The notes under the pieces were generated by a model that did not search any database, was not told where the DNA came from, and saw nothing but the letters and a program-made list of their open reading frames with translations. Shown piece by piece: positions 36,857 through 48,206 of a stretch of 64,000 nucleotides of DNA (position 1 is the stretch's first letter; each line of letters starts with the position of its first letter). The stretch comes from Galeopsis tetrahit. Lineage: Eukaryota; Streptophyta; Magnoliopsida; Lamiales; Lamiaceae. The DNA lies in assembly GCA_963675135.1 (NCBI GenBank), contig OY776129.1, forward strand, positions 73,005,348-73,069,347. The letters are read 5' to 3'. Both the position numbers and the translations under genes were made by a program.

Positions 36857-37336
36857 ATGACAAAGAATATCGTGTTGCGCCCGGCCACGTCGGCGATAAG
36901 GAGGCAGCCGCTTCTGGAGCACTCCGAGTACCCATCGGCATACAGCAGGAGGACGCAGAGTATGGCGGAGGTAGCCGGGGGTACGGCGGCGGATTGCGCG
37001 GCGGTGTGCTGCTGCTGCTCGTGCGGGCTGGTGGATCTGGTTGTTCTAGCGGTGTACAGAGTCCCTGCAGGGCTGTGCAGGAAGGCGCTGAGGAAGCAGA
37101 GGCACCGGCGGCTGGTGAAGAAAGGCGGGCTCCAGCGGCGGAAGTGCGAGTGCGACGACGATTTGTTCGAGTTGGGGAGCCACGTCAGCATGGTATCGGA
37201 GTTGAATTCGTTACCGGTGGACAGGGAAGTGGCGGATCTTGAGAAGGAAATGTGGGACAAGTTTTATGGAGCTGGATTCTGGAGGAGTCCATCTCAAAGG
37301 AGTGAGGTCTCAGGCCTCTCAGCCCGCTACATATAA
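36857..37336 (+). CDS. Cysteine-rich plant protein of unknown function (pollen-preferential-like), 159 aa
   Basis: A single coding exon, much more G+C-rich than its surroundings. It begins MTKNIVLRPATSAIRRQPLL. The middle has a cysteine cluster next to a hydrophobic run (AAVCCCCSCGLVDLVVLAVY, about residues 47-66). A basic stretch follows (LCRKALRKQRHRRLVKKGGL), then an acidic ending (CECDDDLFELG, VADLEKEMWDKFYGAGFW). This layout matches a plant-specific family often labelled pollen preferential protein or uncharacterised; its function is unknown. The cysteine cluster beside a hydrophobic segment suggests palmitoylation or membrane association (inference). The ATG at 36857 is the first after the probable leader intron. 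Confidence 0.82.
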   Translation: MTKNIVLRPATSAIRRQPLLEHSEYPSAYSRRTQSMAEVAGGTAADCAAVCCCCSCGLVDLVVLAVYRVPAGLCRKALRKQRHRRLVKKGGLQRRKCECDDDLFELGSHVSMVSELNSLPVDREVADLEKEMWDKFYGAGFWRSPSQRSEVSGLSARYI

Positions 37337-40300
37337 ATTTAACTTAAATATTGCAATAAATTATTTTATATATTATTATTACTTACTTACTTAATTTTGT
37401 GAGGTTAGCTTTAGTTTTCCGTTGCTGGATTAAAATATAATTCCCCAATCTGTAAAAAGGAAGAAAAATAAAGCTGATTTTATTGTGCCTGCCCTGCCCT
37501 GGTCTATATAGACAAATCATATTTTTGTGTAAGTTAAGGTTTGGAACTATTACATTTGTTTTGAGAAATTAAATAATTTCATTTGAGTATATGTTTTATT
37601 GGATTGCATTTTCAGCTATATATATTTCAACTGTTTATTGTTTAGTGTTGTTTTGTCGTATTGAGTTGAGTATAGTAGTATCCCAAAAGTTATTGAGAGG
37701 CCGGATTGAAATATCATTCCTATAAAGAAATTATTTTAGTATAAAAGTTTTGTTGTAGGCTCTAGCTATGATTCTCTACCTTTTTTAGTCGTTGATCCCA
37801 TTTTTTTAATAGTTTTAGTTGTTTTTTTTTTTTGCGCCTTTTGCGATCTTGTGTCCCTTTGTGGAGCCTGTTGTGATGATTCTGCTTTAGTATCGAATGA
37901 AGAATTATACGTTGTTTGTGGACAAAGTTTACACTCACGTCCCCACTTTTCACAATTAGAGCGGATAGCAACATTGGATTAATCCGTCTAATAAGTTTAA
38001 AGATCTCATGCTGAAAAATATATTTATATATTTAAATTGATATTGTATGCCTTTCAAAATAAAAATAATTCATCCTTTAATTTTATTTTTATTTTTATTT
38101 TGGATTGATGAACTTTGGTGTTGCATATAAACTGAAAGCATAAATCATTCTTGAGATACACTCCAATTTGCTTGAGATACTTTTACAATATTCGTCTCTC
38201 ACTACTAATGAAATGCTTGAAAATTAATGGGTCGACCGGTTAGACATGATCTCTAGTGAAATCATATTAAATACATGGTTAAAAAAGGTAACTTTAATTT
38301 TCGTGGTTAAAAAATTCTCGACTCGAATCACGTTCTTTGCTATAAACGTATAAAAATGGAACTAGGGCAAGAAAACACAAAAAAACGATGAAGAAACAAC
38401 GATTCGAAGACCAAATTTATGGCTCTCTTTAAGTTTTTTTTTTTTTTAATTTATGATTTCTTTTCCCTTAAAATATTGGAAAATTTAAAAATTGATTACT
38501 CCATTTTGTATAGGTTGGGGTTTCTTAAAATTTATGAGTTTTTGTATACAATTTTAAAATAGTCTTTTTAATGACCAATTAAATTTCCCCAATTTTTGTT
38601 GATTTCACCCGTGAGATTAGTTCACACCCCTCTTGTTTTTTAACAATGTCTTTCTTTATAAATCCTAATCTTAATCATTTTTCTCCCACACTCCAACTCT
38701 CCCTCTTCAAGTCATGTCATCGTCGTCGCATGTTGCACAGACGCAACAACCTCCCCCCACCGTGCCTAATTTGTCGTGCCTAGCCCTCATCATGTCTAAC
38801 CCGTCAAACATCCCACCATTCGCACCCCCGTCGCGTCTTATTCGTCGCACAACTGCACCCCATCGTGCGTGAATTTTTTTCTTTCAATCAATTAGATTTT
38901 ACTAGTTTTTTTTTTAATATAGGGTGTTTACCCCTTTGGAATTTGTAGAAGATTTGTGTTCTTTGGTGTTCAACATTTGTGATAGAAGATCTATAGAATG
39001 AACACCGTCTCACAGTCGTTTTTTTTTTTTTCCGAAATCATTTTCCAAAAATTTGCTAATTTTTTGTGGTTTTTTTTCCGAAATTGTGTTTTTCAAAAAA
39101 AAAATCCTCAAAACATGGACTCGGCAGTGATTCAGTTGTAGATTATTAATGTATAAATTAGGATTGACTGTATTGTTTACTAAATATAGATATGATTGAT
39201 TTGTTGGTCCCTTAATATGGGGTATGCATCAGACGAGTTTCTGAAAATCAGATAACTTGATGACATCGAGTTTATAAGTTGAGGTGTAGAAAACAAAACT
39301 ATCTCTCTATACAGATGACTTGGTCAGCTGACTAACTAGGAGTCTAGAATTAGATGATCGGCTGATTACATCAGCTGATAGAAAAGCGTGTGCGGAATTT
39401 GTAGTGTACCTATTTTAGAAAGATTATACTCATCTCTATATACTCATGGAAATTTAAAACTTTTATTTCATGCATAAAAACATTTTATGATATTAGAAGA
39501 ATTTGTGTCTTCTGATTATGAACTTTCGAATAGCAAAACAAATGAGTATATCAACTGACATCAAGTCAGCTGATATAAGAACACGAGTATTTATAGTAGT
39601 TCGGATCTCAATATCCTACATCCACTCTCACATCTCATTATGTGATATTAGCCTTTTTGAACACTTTAACGTCCCAAGAGGAGGACGTCTTGCTACTTTA
39701 TAGTCCCAAAAGAAGACATTTGATCAAGATTCTCAACTACTCTCTGAGGATACGGATCTACTTGTTGGTTAGGTAACAAGTAACCTTTATAGTGGTCTTC
39801 TTCTATGATTCTTAGTGTGTATACCTCGGCCTACCTCTAATGGGTGTATAGAAGGGAGGACTCGAGAATGACTAGGTATGAGAAATTCCCTTACAATCTG
39901 AGTTAGCCTAAAGCTAGGATTGAGAATTTCTCTTCTAAGTTTGGGATGTGTATAAGACTATGGAGGCTTAGATATCATGAGTTCACTCACTGGAGGTGTG
40001 GGTATGGATGCTTGCTTGATGTCTTCTATTCTTATGTTCTTGAGTTCTTCTGATTTTCTGGACTTAAAACAATTTGCCCAACCTCTAAGCATCACCCACA
40101 CTCCTACATGAGATGTGAAATGAACTCAGTATTTATAGTGCAAAACAACTGACTTTTACTCAACTGATTTTCCACAACAGATTTTACTCTGCTTGTTTTT
40201 ACTCAACTATCTTTCTGGTCTTCTGATCTTCGTCTTTTATCCTAATCTATTACAAGATAAATAATGAAATTGTTTATACAATACAACTTATCTTATTACA

Positions 40301-41110
40301 AGTATATTTGGTTTATCAATACAAAACATAAGAATTTAAAATATCTCAACATGCTTTTGTTGAAAAATAATTCCATATTACTAACAATACAATAAATTAT
40401 AAACACCCCTTTAGATGGTACATTTTTCATTCCATTTTATTATTCTTACCTTTTTTTTATTCAATTTTTTTATTCTCCTTTTTTTTTTTTTTGAAATATT
40501 ATTAGTAGACAAAAAAGAATTGTAATATTCAACTGATACAATATTTGTCTTTTGATATTTAAAACTAGGAATGTGAATAAAATAATTATTACTTATTTAA
40601 CAATTTTTTTTCAACATCTTCAAATTATACACGATGTTAATATTTTTTTCACATTAATCTGATACACTTTTTCTATTACTATCTCTATTAAAGTAGAAAT
40701 AATTGTACTTATCATCTTAAAAAATAATTTTATCAATTTAATACTAATAAACAACACTTAAATTAAAATCGTATAAACAATCAATGTTACATCTAGTCCA
40801 TGACGGAGGGTCCGGAGGGAGGTACAATTTTTTTAAAAATTCCATTCAAGAAAAAAAGAAAACTGCTTTAATTTTTTGCTTGCATTGAATCTCAAATTTT
40901 GTAAATTTAGGAAATTATAACTACACAAGTAATTTTAGTGGGAAAATCCATATCACCTCTATTAAACATCCCATTTCTCTCTCCTCTTTCCCCCTCTTTC
41001 TAAATCGTGAGGCCAATTTATGTCCTCTTTTGTTTTTAGAAGCTGATGGGCGTCGTTTCCAATTCTTGACCCATTTTCGTTTCTGGAACGTTTCTTCAAC
41101 TCCGACGGAG
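37337..41110. other. Intergenic region with possible LTR-retrotransposon remnant
   Basis: A 3.8 kb gap. 37337-37500 is the probable 3' UTR of the 159-aa gene. 38100-39100 is T-rich with no gene. 39120-40300 has more balanced, unique-looking sequence with TTTATAGTAGTTCGGATCTC and TATTTATAGTGC, which recalls retrotransposon LTR or leader sequence, but I found no pol domain and no paired repeat. 40300-40900 is A+T-rich. The RHF2A-like leader probably starts near 41030. Confidence 0.45.
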
Positions 41111-43134
41111 ATGGAGGTAAACATCTAATATGAAAATTTACGAATCTATACGCGTTCTCTAATCGGAATCGTTTATCTTTCTGCATTCAACAATGGAATT
41201 CTGAGCTTGATTGAAATTTCATCCTTCATCTTGATTATTGAGGAATTCATGTTTCTATTTGTGAATGAGATTTGAAGTGAATTATGTTAGTTTCATGATG
41301 TAGGATCCTTTTGTTATGTGTCAATCGTCGTTTTTTTCTTCCTGTTAAGCTATGTCCTGTATTTTGTTTAGGTTCCAGGAATGAATGAGGTCAAGAAGCC
41401 TGAAAATCACATTGAATCAGCTTCGGCTTTTGTAGATGGGGGGATTCAGGACGCATGTGATGATGCTTGCAGCATATGCCTTGACGAATTCTCTGATAGT
41501 GAGCCTTCCACGGTGAAGTGTTCGATATAATGATTCTTTTGAAAGCTTATAATTGTTAGAACCTTGTGCACTATCCTTGATATTGATTGAATCTTATGAT
41601 TTATTCCTTGCAGATAACATCTTGCAAGCATGATTTCCATCTCCATTGCATTCTTGAATGGTATGTGTAACTGATTTGGAATTGTGGTTTTCTAATTTGC
41701 TATTTTATATTTCACATTGCTTCAATTTCAGGTGAAATTTTGGCATGTATAGTATTTTCTGACCTTAAGCTCATTGAGTCATTGTTTGTTTAATGTGGGA
41801 ACATTAATTATGAACTGATATAGTGATATTTGCTGTTATTATGCAACTTTTGGATGATCAATAATCTAGATCCCATTCTGCACATTATTGCTGTGAGATT
41901 TTAATTGGCATGATGATTGTTAAAGTGTCACAACATCAAACTGGCATGATGATTGTTAAGGCTCAGGGAAGCTAAGTCTGAAAGTTTAAGTACATTGTCA
42001 AATTAGCATGTTTCCTTTTATGATCAGGTGTCAGAGAAGCTCCAATTGTCCAATGTGTTGGCAGACTATCAGTCTGAAAGATCCTTCCAGGTTGATGTAC
42101 ATCTTTGTCTTGTGATTTTGAGCAAATTTTTATTCTTGTATTTGTGGTAACACAGTTTATGGTACTTTGCCAGTCAAGAGTTGCTTTTGGCTGTAGAACA
42201 GGAGAGAAATTTTAGGTCCATTCAATCAAGAAATGCAACAATTTATCAGCATGTGAGTCTGCAACTTTTACTAACAATTTATTCAAATATTTTGTCTGGT
42301 GGATATTTCTGTATCGAGTTATCTTGCTATTGGATTGCAGTTGCCAGTACGAGTGAATGATCCTAATTTTGAGGATCGGATTATGCAACATTTAGCAGCT
42401 TCTGCAGCAATGCGGAGGTCTCGCTACATTTCTAGGAGGGAGGGCTCATGGACTCGTTCATCTGATCATGATCGTCCACCAGTTTCTTCGTCCGAATCAA
42501 CAGTCATGCCAAATTCTTTCCAAGGAATAACTAATGAAAATAGGTATTAACAATTACTCAGGCCTTTCAAACCACTATTCATGATTAGAGATGTTTAGTC
42601 AAATGATGTTTTTGTTAATTGTTCATCGTTTTGACTTTCTATTATCCATTTCTTAGAAGCCATTCAAGTGAGTCTTCCTCACCAAATATTGACGGAGCAG
42701 GACCTTCAGACCCCCTCCTATCTTTGAACATGTGGAGATCTCGACTCAGTTCAATTTCAATGCCGTACGTGATGAGAAATTCTATTTCGTTTAATATCTT
42801 CAATGTTTGAGCTTTTGTTTGTTGATCTTGAATTCTAAACCATACGTAACAACCATGGTTAAGGTACAAAGAGTTGATCTCAAGAAGTGCAAACGGATGG
42901 AAGGAGTTGCTGTTTTCTCGGAGCACTTCCGTGACCGATATTGGTTCTGAAGTTAGAAGGGAGTTCAATACTGGAATTTCTACTGTGTCCCGTCTGATGG
43001 AACGCCTAGAAACGAGGGATGACAACAGGGCTGATGGAATGGATTCTTCGGTTTTCGAACATGATAACAGGGAAAATCAATGTGAAACACCATCAAATGG
43101 CAGTAATAGTAATACTACTACTTCCGCCGGTTAA
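41111..43134 (+). CDS. RHF2A: RING-H2 E3 ubiquitin ligase, RHF2A-like, 8 exons
   Basis: A 305-aa protein. Exons: 41111-41116, 41372-41512, 41614-41660, 42028-42090, 42174-42252, 42341-42543, 42657-42764 and 42864-43134 (918 nt). The N-terminus MEVPGMNEVKKPE and FVDGGIQDACDDACSICLDE match Arabidopsis RHF2A. The RING-H2 finger is complete: CSIC, SCKHDFHLHCILEW, CPMCW (C3H2C3). The C-terminal part is Ser/Arg-rich and low complexity. Known role: RHF1A/RHF2A target the CDK inhibitor ICK4/KRP6 for degradation during gamete formation. The first coding exon holds only ATG GAG, so the leader intron falls two codons in. The protein is somewhat shorter than the Arabidopsis one as I recall it. Confidence 0.93.
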
Positions 43135-44605
43135 GTTTGTTGATGTTATTTAAGAAAGATGCCTCAGCAAATAGTTGTGGTCTGTTATTATGGATTTTGA
43201 TGTTATATATTTTTACTTGTATATATATAACATGACCTAAGCTCAGACTCAATGGGTCTCGGAGGTCAAAATGGATTAGACATGTTGGCTGAGCAAACAT
43301 ATGAAAGCGTGTTCGTGGTGAGCCTCAATGCGGAAAATTGTTTCAACCTCAAGTTTTGTATAATCTAAAAGATGTATATATATTTAACGATATAAAAAAA
43401 AATGATTCATGCGGTTTAAAAATGAAAAACCGTGCTTAATGTTTTATCATTACCCCCTTCGTTTTTATAATTCTCACTTCTTTTTTTGTTCCTCTAATTT
43501 TTTATAATTTTCATTCCCTAAAAAAACAAATCTACTTTCAATACTACTATTATTTCTACTTATTCCTACCCTTAAACTTTTAATTTTTATATAAACAATA
43601 ATTTTTCTTAATTTTTATATAAACAATCAATTTTTCTTAAAAAAAAACCTTTTAACTCATATGAGAATTATAATTGAAAGGAGGGTATGTTGAAACTTGA
43701 AACCAAGAAATTGAGCCACAGGCCCACACTGTTATTTTGGACAATTAAGTCAGTTCAACTCCAATCTACGATGGGCCCAAATCTTGGGCCTCAGCCCGAC
43801 ATATACCTGCAGCGCTACGCCATCTCCTCCATTGCAATTTACTGTATCTGTTTCTACATTTTTTATCCTTCGCTTTTTGATTATTTGTTTCGATAAATAA
43901 TGTGAATAAACAGAGCTTAATCTGCACAAAATCTCGCTGAGGAGGAGCCGGATTCTGCAATCGAGTTGATTATTTCTAGCGGAATTCCGTCCAGATCTTT
44001 ATTAATTGGGTAATTTTACTGATCCATTCCTTTTCTTCTATTCAATTTTCATAATGTTGGTCACAATCGTTAGACTTTTCGCATAGAGTAGAATTCAGCT
44101 GTATAAATCAAGTAAATGATTTGATGAAATTGTAAGAATGTGGTCACAGCTTTTCTTTTTTCCTTTTGAATTCACCAAATTGTTTGATGCCATGGTCGAA
44201 ATGAAACAGTACTTTGTTGCCTTCTAAGTGTTCGACGAAATGTATCTATTAGGTGGATGTCTCTGTTGGTGATTATATGTTTCCTATTGCTATTCGTTTC
44301 TATTGCCTTCGGAAATAGTTAGCTTTTGCTACCTATAGCAGTTTCTTAATTGTGATTACAATAAGATTTGACACCATTCCTCACTCTCATAGTCAGATAA
44401 ACTATTTATAAAGGAAAATGATTTTGAACCTGTATAAGTAGTAAGTACTATACTGTTCAATTCATTATAGCAACTGAATTTGGGGAAGAGCATTTTCACC
44501 TGGTTGCACTTTGACATTTCTGGTAAATTTTCATAGTTCAGTATTGTTGATAATTGTTGCTTCTCCAAGCAGCATTTCGTGTGCAATCCTAACTGGAGAA
44601 TTAAC
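43135..44605. other. RHF2A-like 3' UTR, MITE and TGD1 leader
   Basis: Holds a Stowaway-like element (43451-43687) and, from about 43790, the likely TGD1 promoter and leader. Possible leader introns cannot be fixed from the sequence. No additional gene was seen. Confidence 0.5.
43451..43687. mobile_element. Stowaway-like MITE
   Basis: The left end TACCCCCTTCGTTTTTATAA and the right end GAGAATTATAATTGAAAGGA...GGGTA are inverted repeats, with TA at the ends. It is short, A+T-rich and non-coding. Confidence 0.72.
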
Positions 44606-45755
44606 ATGCTAGCAGCTGCCCGTTTTCGTCCCGTCATTAACGTCTCTAACAGGTTTTGTTTTCTATATAGGCGGATTTATATTTATGATTACTTTTTATC
44701 TTACATCTCTGACAAATTGCAGAGGTAGCTATATCAGTTTAAGTTGTCCAAAAAAAGCTACGTCTCTGCACTTTGGACACCTTGCAAAGAAGGTTGATTT
44801 TGTCGTAGGAGCTAAGGCGTACAATCTTTCATCTTCTGTTCAACAGAGGAAGCTCTCTGCTGTTCTAAATACGGATGATGGTAATCCAAGTGTCTCTACG
44901 TCTGGAGAAGAAGAAGATGAAGAAGAAGGAAGTGAAGTTTCTCAATTGAATCACGAAACAAGTACGTTCCTGAGTAAATGGTCACCACCTAGGTACCTAT
45001 GGAGAGGATTATCTGCGCTTATTTTGGCAGGACAGGTGATTATGAAGGTTACGAAGGGTAAAATCCACTGGAAAAACACTCTCCAACAGCTCGAGAGAGT
45101 GGGACCTAAATCGGTTGGTGTTTGTCTATTAACATCTGCTTTTGTTGGCATGGCCTTCACTATCCAATTTGTAAGGGAATTTACAAGATTAGGTCTAAAC
45201 AGATCCATTGGTGGCGTTTTAGCCCTTGCTTTTTCACGGGAACTGAGCCCCGTAGTCACATCAATTGTAGTGGCGGGCCGCATTGGAAGTGCCTTTGCTG
45301 CAGAATTAGGCACAATGCAAGTTTCTGAGCAGACGGACACATTGAGAGTTCTGGGTACAAATCCCGTTGATTATCTAGTGACCCCACGAGTGCTAGCTTC
45401 TTGCATCGCTCTCCCATTTTTAACTCTAATGTGTTTTATAGTAGGGATGGCATCGAGTGCTCTTCTTGCTGATGGGGTTTACAATATCAATATCAATATA
45501 ATCTTGGATTCAGCTCAAAGGGCTCTCAAACCATGGGATATAATTAGTGCTATGCTCAAGTCGGGGGTCTTTGGAGTTATAATATCTGTCGTGAGCTGTG
45601 CATGGGGCGTTACCACTTTGGGAGGTGCTAAAGGTGTGGGTGAGTCGACTACATCAGCTGTGGTAGTATCACTTGTCGGGATCTTTATCGCAGATTTTGT
45701 TCTCTCTTATTGCTTCTTTCAGGGAGCTGGAGACTCTTTGAAAAGCTGCGTGTGA
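44606..45755 (+). CDS. TGD1: TGD1, permease of the chloroplast lipid importer, 2 exons
   Basis: Exons 44606-44652 and 44723-45755 (1080 nt) encode 359 aa. This is the MlaE-type permease of the TGD1-TGD2-TGD3 ABC transporter in the inner chloroplast envelope, which moves ER-made lipid precursors into plastids. The first ~80 residues are Ser/Arg/Lys-rich, fitting a transit peptide, and are followed by an acidic patch (GEEEDEEEGSEV). The permease core begins near residue 140 and shows FVREFTRLGLNRSIGGVLAL, SRELSPVVTSIVVAGRIGSA, ELGTMQVSEQTDTLRVLGTN and CAWGVTTLGGAKGVGESTT, with several membrane helices. These are the conserved permease signatures. The start at 44606 gives a length close to Arabidopsis TGD1 (350 aa). 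An intron early in the transit peptide is the only coding interruption. Confidence 0.96.
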
Positions 45756-46480
45756 GAAACCTTGAGGCTATTATAGTCTTTCTAGTTAAGAGTAACTCCT
45801 TTTTTCTTGAATGTATACATGAAAACATTAGCATTTTTAATGTGCTGCCAATGTTATTCCAGTTGAAACAGTGATATTTACTCTCCCATCATTTTATCCT
45901 CAGTGAGGTTTTTAATGTAAATTAACACAAAACCTGGATCTAACATGTTTATTAAACTTTATATTGCTTAGATAAGTTTTTAATTGACAAAATGTATTTA
46001 TTTTTTCAAAAGTCGAATGCGCACATAAGCTTTCTGTGTAATTAAATTTGTGTTCACTACAAGTTACTTAATACTCCGTATGTGTTTCTTTATCTGCTAT
46101 TCTTAGTAGGTTTAGATAATTGGAGTTATATCTCAGAAATTATAATTGAATTTTTAGTTAATTTGAATAAATTATTAATTGTTGAATTAAAATTTTAACT
46201 TTCCACCTTAGAATAAAGTAAAATTGTGATCACAAGTTTAACTCTTAAAAACATTTATAAAATATTACTCCCTTCATCCTAAATCACTTTTTACACAAGC
46301 GAACACAAACACGGAAGCTAAGAAAAAAAATGGCAAAGTAAAGATATTGAATTTCTTTTTATTTTATTTAAAGATAAAATAAATATATTGTGTGAAAAAA
46401 AAAAACTCTCCCATAAATTTTTCTTGCACCTTTTTTACAAATATCTTTCAATTTTTTATAATTCTACACTTTACTTTTTA

Positions 46481-46511
<31 letters not shown>

Positions 46512-46548
46512 TATTTATCTCTCTTTAATGAACTTGTATTATATTTAT

Positions 46549-46779
46549 TATTCCCTCCTTCCGTTCGTTTATAAGTTTCTCATTTTACCATTTTAGTCCG
46601 TCTATAAGCTTCTCATACTTTTTTTGTTGGTAAGTATATTTTCTTACACTCACTTTATATCTTACTTTTTCTCTCTATCTCTCTCAATCACATCATTTGT
46701 ATATATATTATTTAATCACTTTCCTTAATCTCTGTGTCAAAAAAGTAACATGAAACTTATAGACGGACGGAGAGAGTAT
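46549..46779. mobile_element. Stowaway-type MITE
   Basis: The ends TATTCCCTCCTTCCGTTCGT and AGACGGACGGAGAGAGTA are inverted repeats in the usual CTCCCTCCGTCC style. An internal copy of the end (TTAGTCCGTCTATAAGCTTC) lies near 46595. Non-coding. Confidence 0.75.
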
Positions 46780-46797
46780 TTAATTACTTTTATTAAG

Positions 46798-46916
46798 GGT
46801 GTGTTTTGAAACTCTACAAACTGCTTCCAAAATCACTTATTTTCAAAGCTGTCTTTCACATCTTTAAAAAAAAAAAAATAATTTTGAAAACAGTTTGTAG
46901 AGTTTCAAAACACGCC
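46798..46916. mobile_element. Small inverted-repeat element, 119 bp
   Basis: The left arm GGTGTGTTTTGAAACTCTAC and the right arm GTAGAGTTTCAAAACACGCC pair with one mismatch and extend to 26 bases each. The interior is A-rich. No target duplication was resolved, so the family is open. Inserted about 320 bp upstream of the MetE TATA box. Confidence 0.7.
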
Positions 46917-47236
46917 GAGTATCATGAACTTTAAAAGACAGAAATGACCCTATCAGTCACCGCACTACCCAATGGCAGTATTTAGGTATTCCACGTCAGC
47001 TTCGGGGGTTGGTAAGTGCACCAACCCGCGCGTAGGGGAGGCTCATATAAATCCGCGCGTGACCGGACTAATCCCACCAAATATTATCACTTAAGTCAGC
47101 GTAAAAAATAGTTAAAAAAAATAAAATGGGAAAGCAAGCAGCGTGAAAACAAGCAGATTTTCACTTTCCGAGATCTACCCCTGGGTGACCCCACCCGCAC
47201 CTCCCAACCACCCCCAGTCTATGATTTATTTGCCTC

Positions 47237-47244
47237 TATAAATA
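47237..47244 (+). promoter_or_regulatory. TATA box of the MetE gene
   Basis: TATAAATA in GCCTCTATAAATAAGCGC, followed about 30 bases on by a C/T-rich leader (TCTCCGATACTCGCGTCTTG). This is a textbook spacing for a strongly expressed plant gene. Confidence 0.7.
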
Positions 47245-47334
47245 AGCGCATTCACGCATCTCCGATACTCGCGTCTTGCCCCTCTCTAAATCCCACTTCC
47301 ATCTCTCGCGTTATTCGTCTCTTCATTCCTAAGA

Positions 47335-48202
47335 GTACGCTCTCTACTCTCTTCTTTTAGTCTATGTTTTGATCTTGTTTATAATTTGTTTGATAAATTC
47401 TCAATTTGTTGTGATATTATTTCATTTTTTAGTTCCTGAAAAATTGTTTCTCTTTTAAATTTCGGAGTTTCTTCATTAATTCGCTTAGATCTATTGGTAA
47501 TGGCTTGTTCTTAATGTCATTGCTTGATCTGATGAAGTTCCATGCTGTTCAATCACTCCTCGTTTTGCTCTGTTATGATTTACTATTTCTTTATGTTGTT
47601 ATGTGCTGACGTGTAATTGGAAACGACACATCATTGGTGATGATTTAGCTTTTTTTCTGTGAGGATAAGCTTCGAATGGTAGATGTTGGAAGTGGAGATT
47701 TTAGATCTGGATTTGGAATTAGATCTGAGATGAAGGGACTATTCACTGTTTTTAATTCAGTTAGAACTATCTGCATTGTGTCGCGCTTTCGTTTTACGAA
47801 CATGTATCGTCTTCTGTCCTTGGATCTGGAACTCTTTTCTCTTTGAAGTTGTGGATCTGATTGCATTTTATTTTATAATGTTTTTTTCCCTGTTAACTCC
47901 ATCTCCTCTTGCTATGCACTTTTTGCTTCACCGCCACAGTTAATAAGCTAGTTTAGGAACTCATTTTATGTGAATGTGATTTGCTTTTATGAATACTTAA
48001 TTGTGATTATTGTAGTCTAATGATAGACATACCAGATGTACGTAATACATGTGATTAGTGAAGGTTACGAACTTGTTGGATCACCGAGATGTAAAATTTT
48101 CAAATTGAATGCATGCTATTCCTGGATATTGATGAATGACTTGGAAATGTTTTCCGATCCTAATATTGTACGTGATCTGATTGATTAAATTTGATACTCC
48201 AG
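47335..48202 (+). other. Probable 5' leader intron of MetE
   Basis: The donor CCTAAGA|GTACGC and the acceptor TACTCCAG (ending at 48202, four bases before the ATG) enclose 868 T-rich bases with no coding frame. Leader introns are common in highly expressed plant housekeeping genes, where they can raise expression. The donor position is inferred. Confidence 0.55.
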
Positions 48203-48206
48203 AAAA

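Larger units (their letters stand above)
45756..47236. other. Intergenic region between TGD1 and MetE
   Basis: Contains the TGD1 3' UTR, A+T-rich DNA with a (TA)n run at 46481-46502, a Stowaway-type MITE (46549-46779) and a small inverted-repeat element (46798-46916). From about 46920 the sequence becomes C-rich and forms the MetE promoter. No gene was seen. Confidence 0.6.

Noticed and set aside
36844..37260. Minus-strand frame of 138 codons
   Set aside because: Antisense shadow of the G+C-rich 159-aa gene, with low-complexity Ser/His composition.
39120..40300. Solo LTR or retrotransposon leader
   Set aside because: Composition and 'agttcggatctc' wording are suggestive, but no ends, target duplication or coding motif could be defined, so it is only mentioned in the intergenic entry.
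40921..41186. Minus-strand basic frames near the RHF2A-like start
   Set aside because: They are antisense to the leader and first intron, with no recognisable domain.
44951..45340. Minus-strand frame of 129 codons
   Set aside because: Antisense shadow of the TGD1 coding exon.
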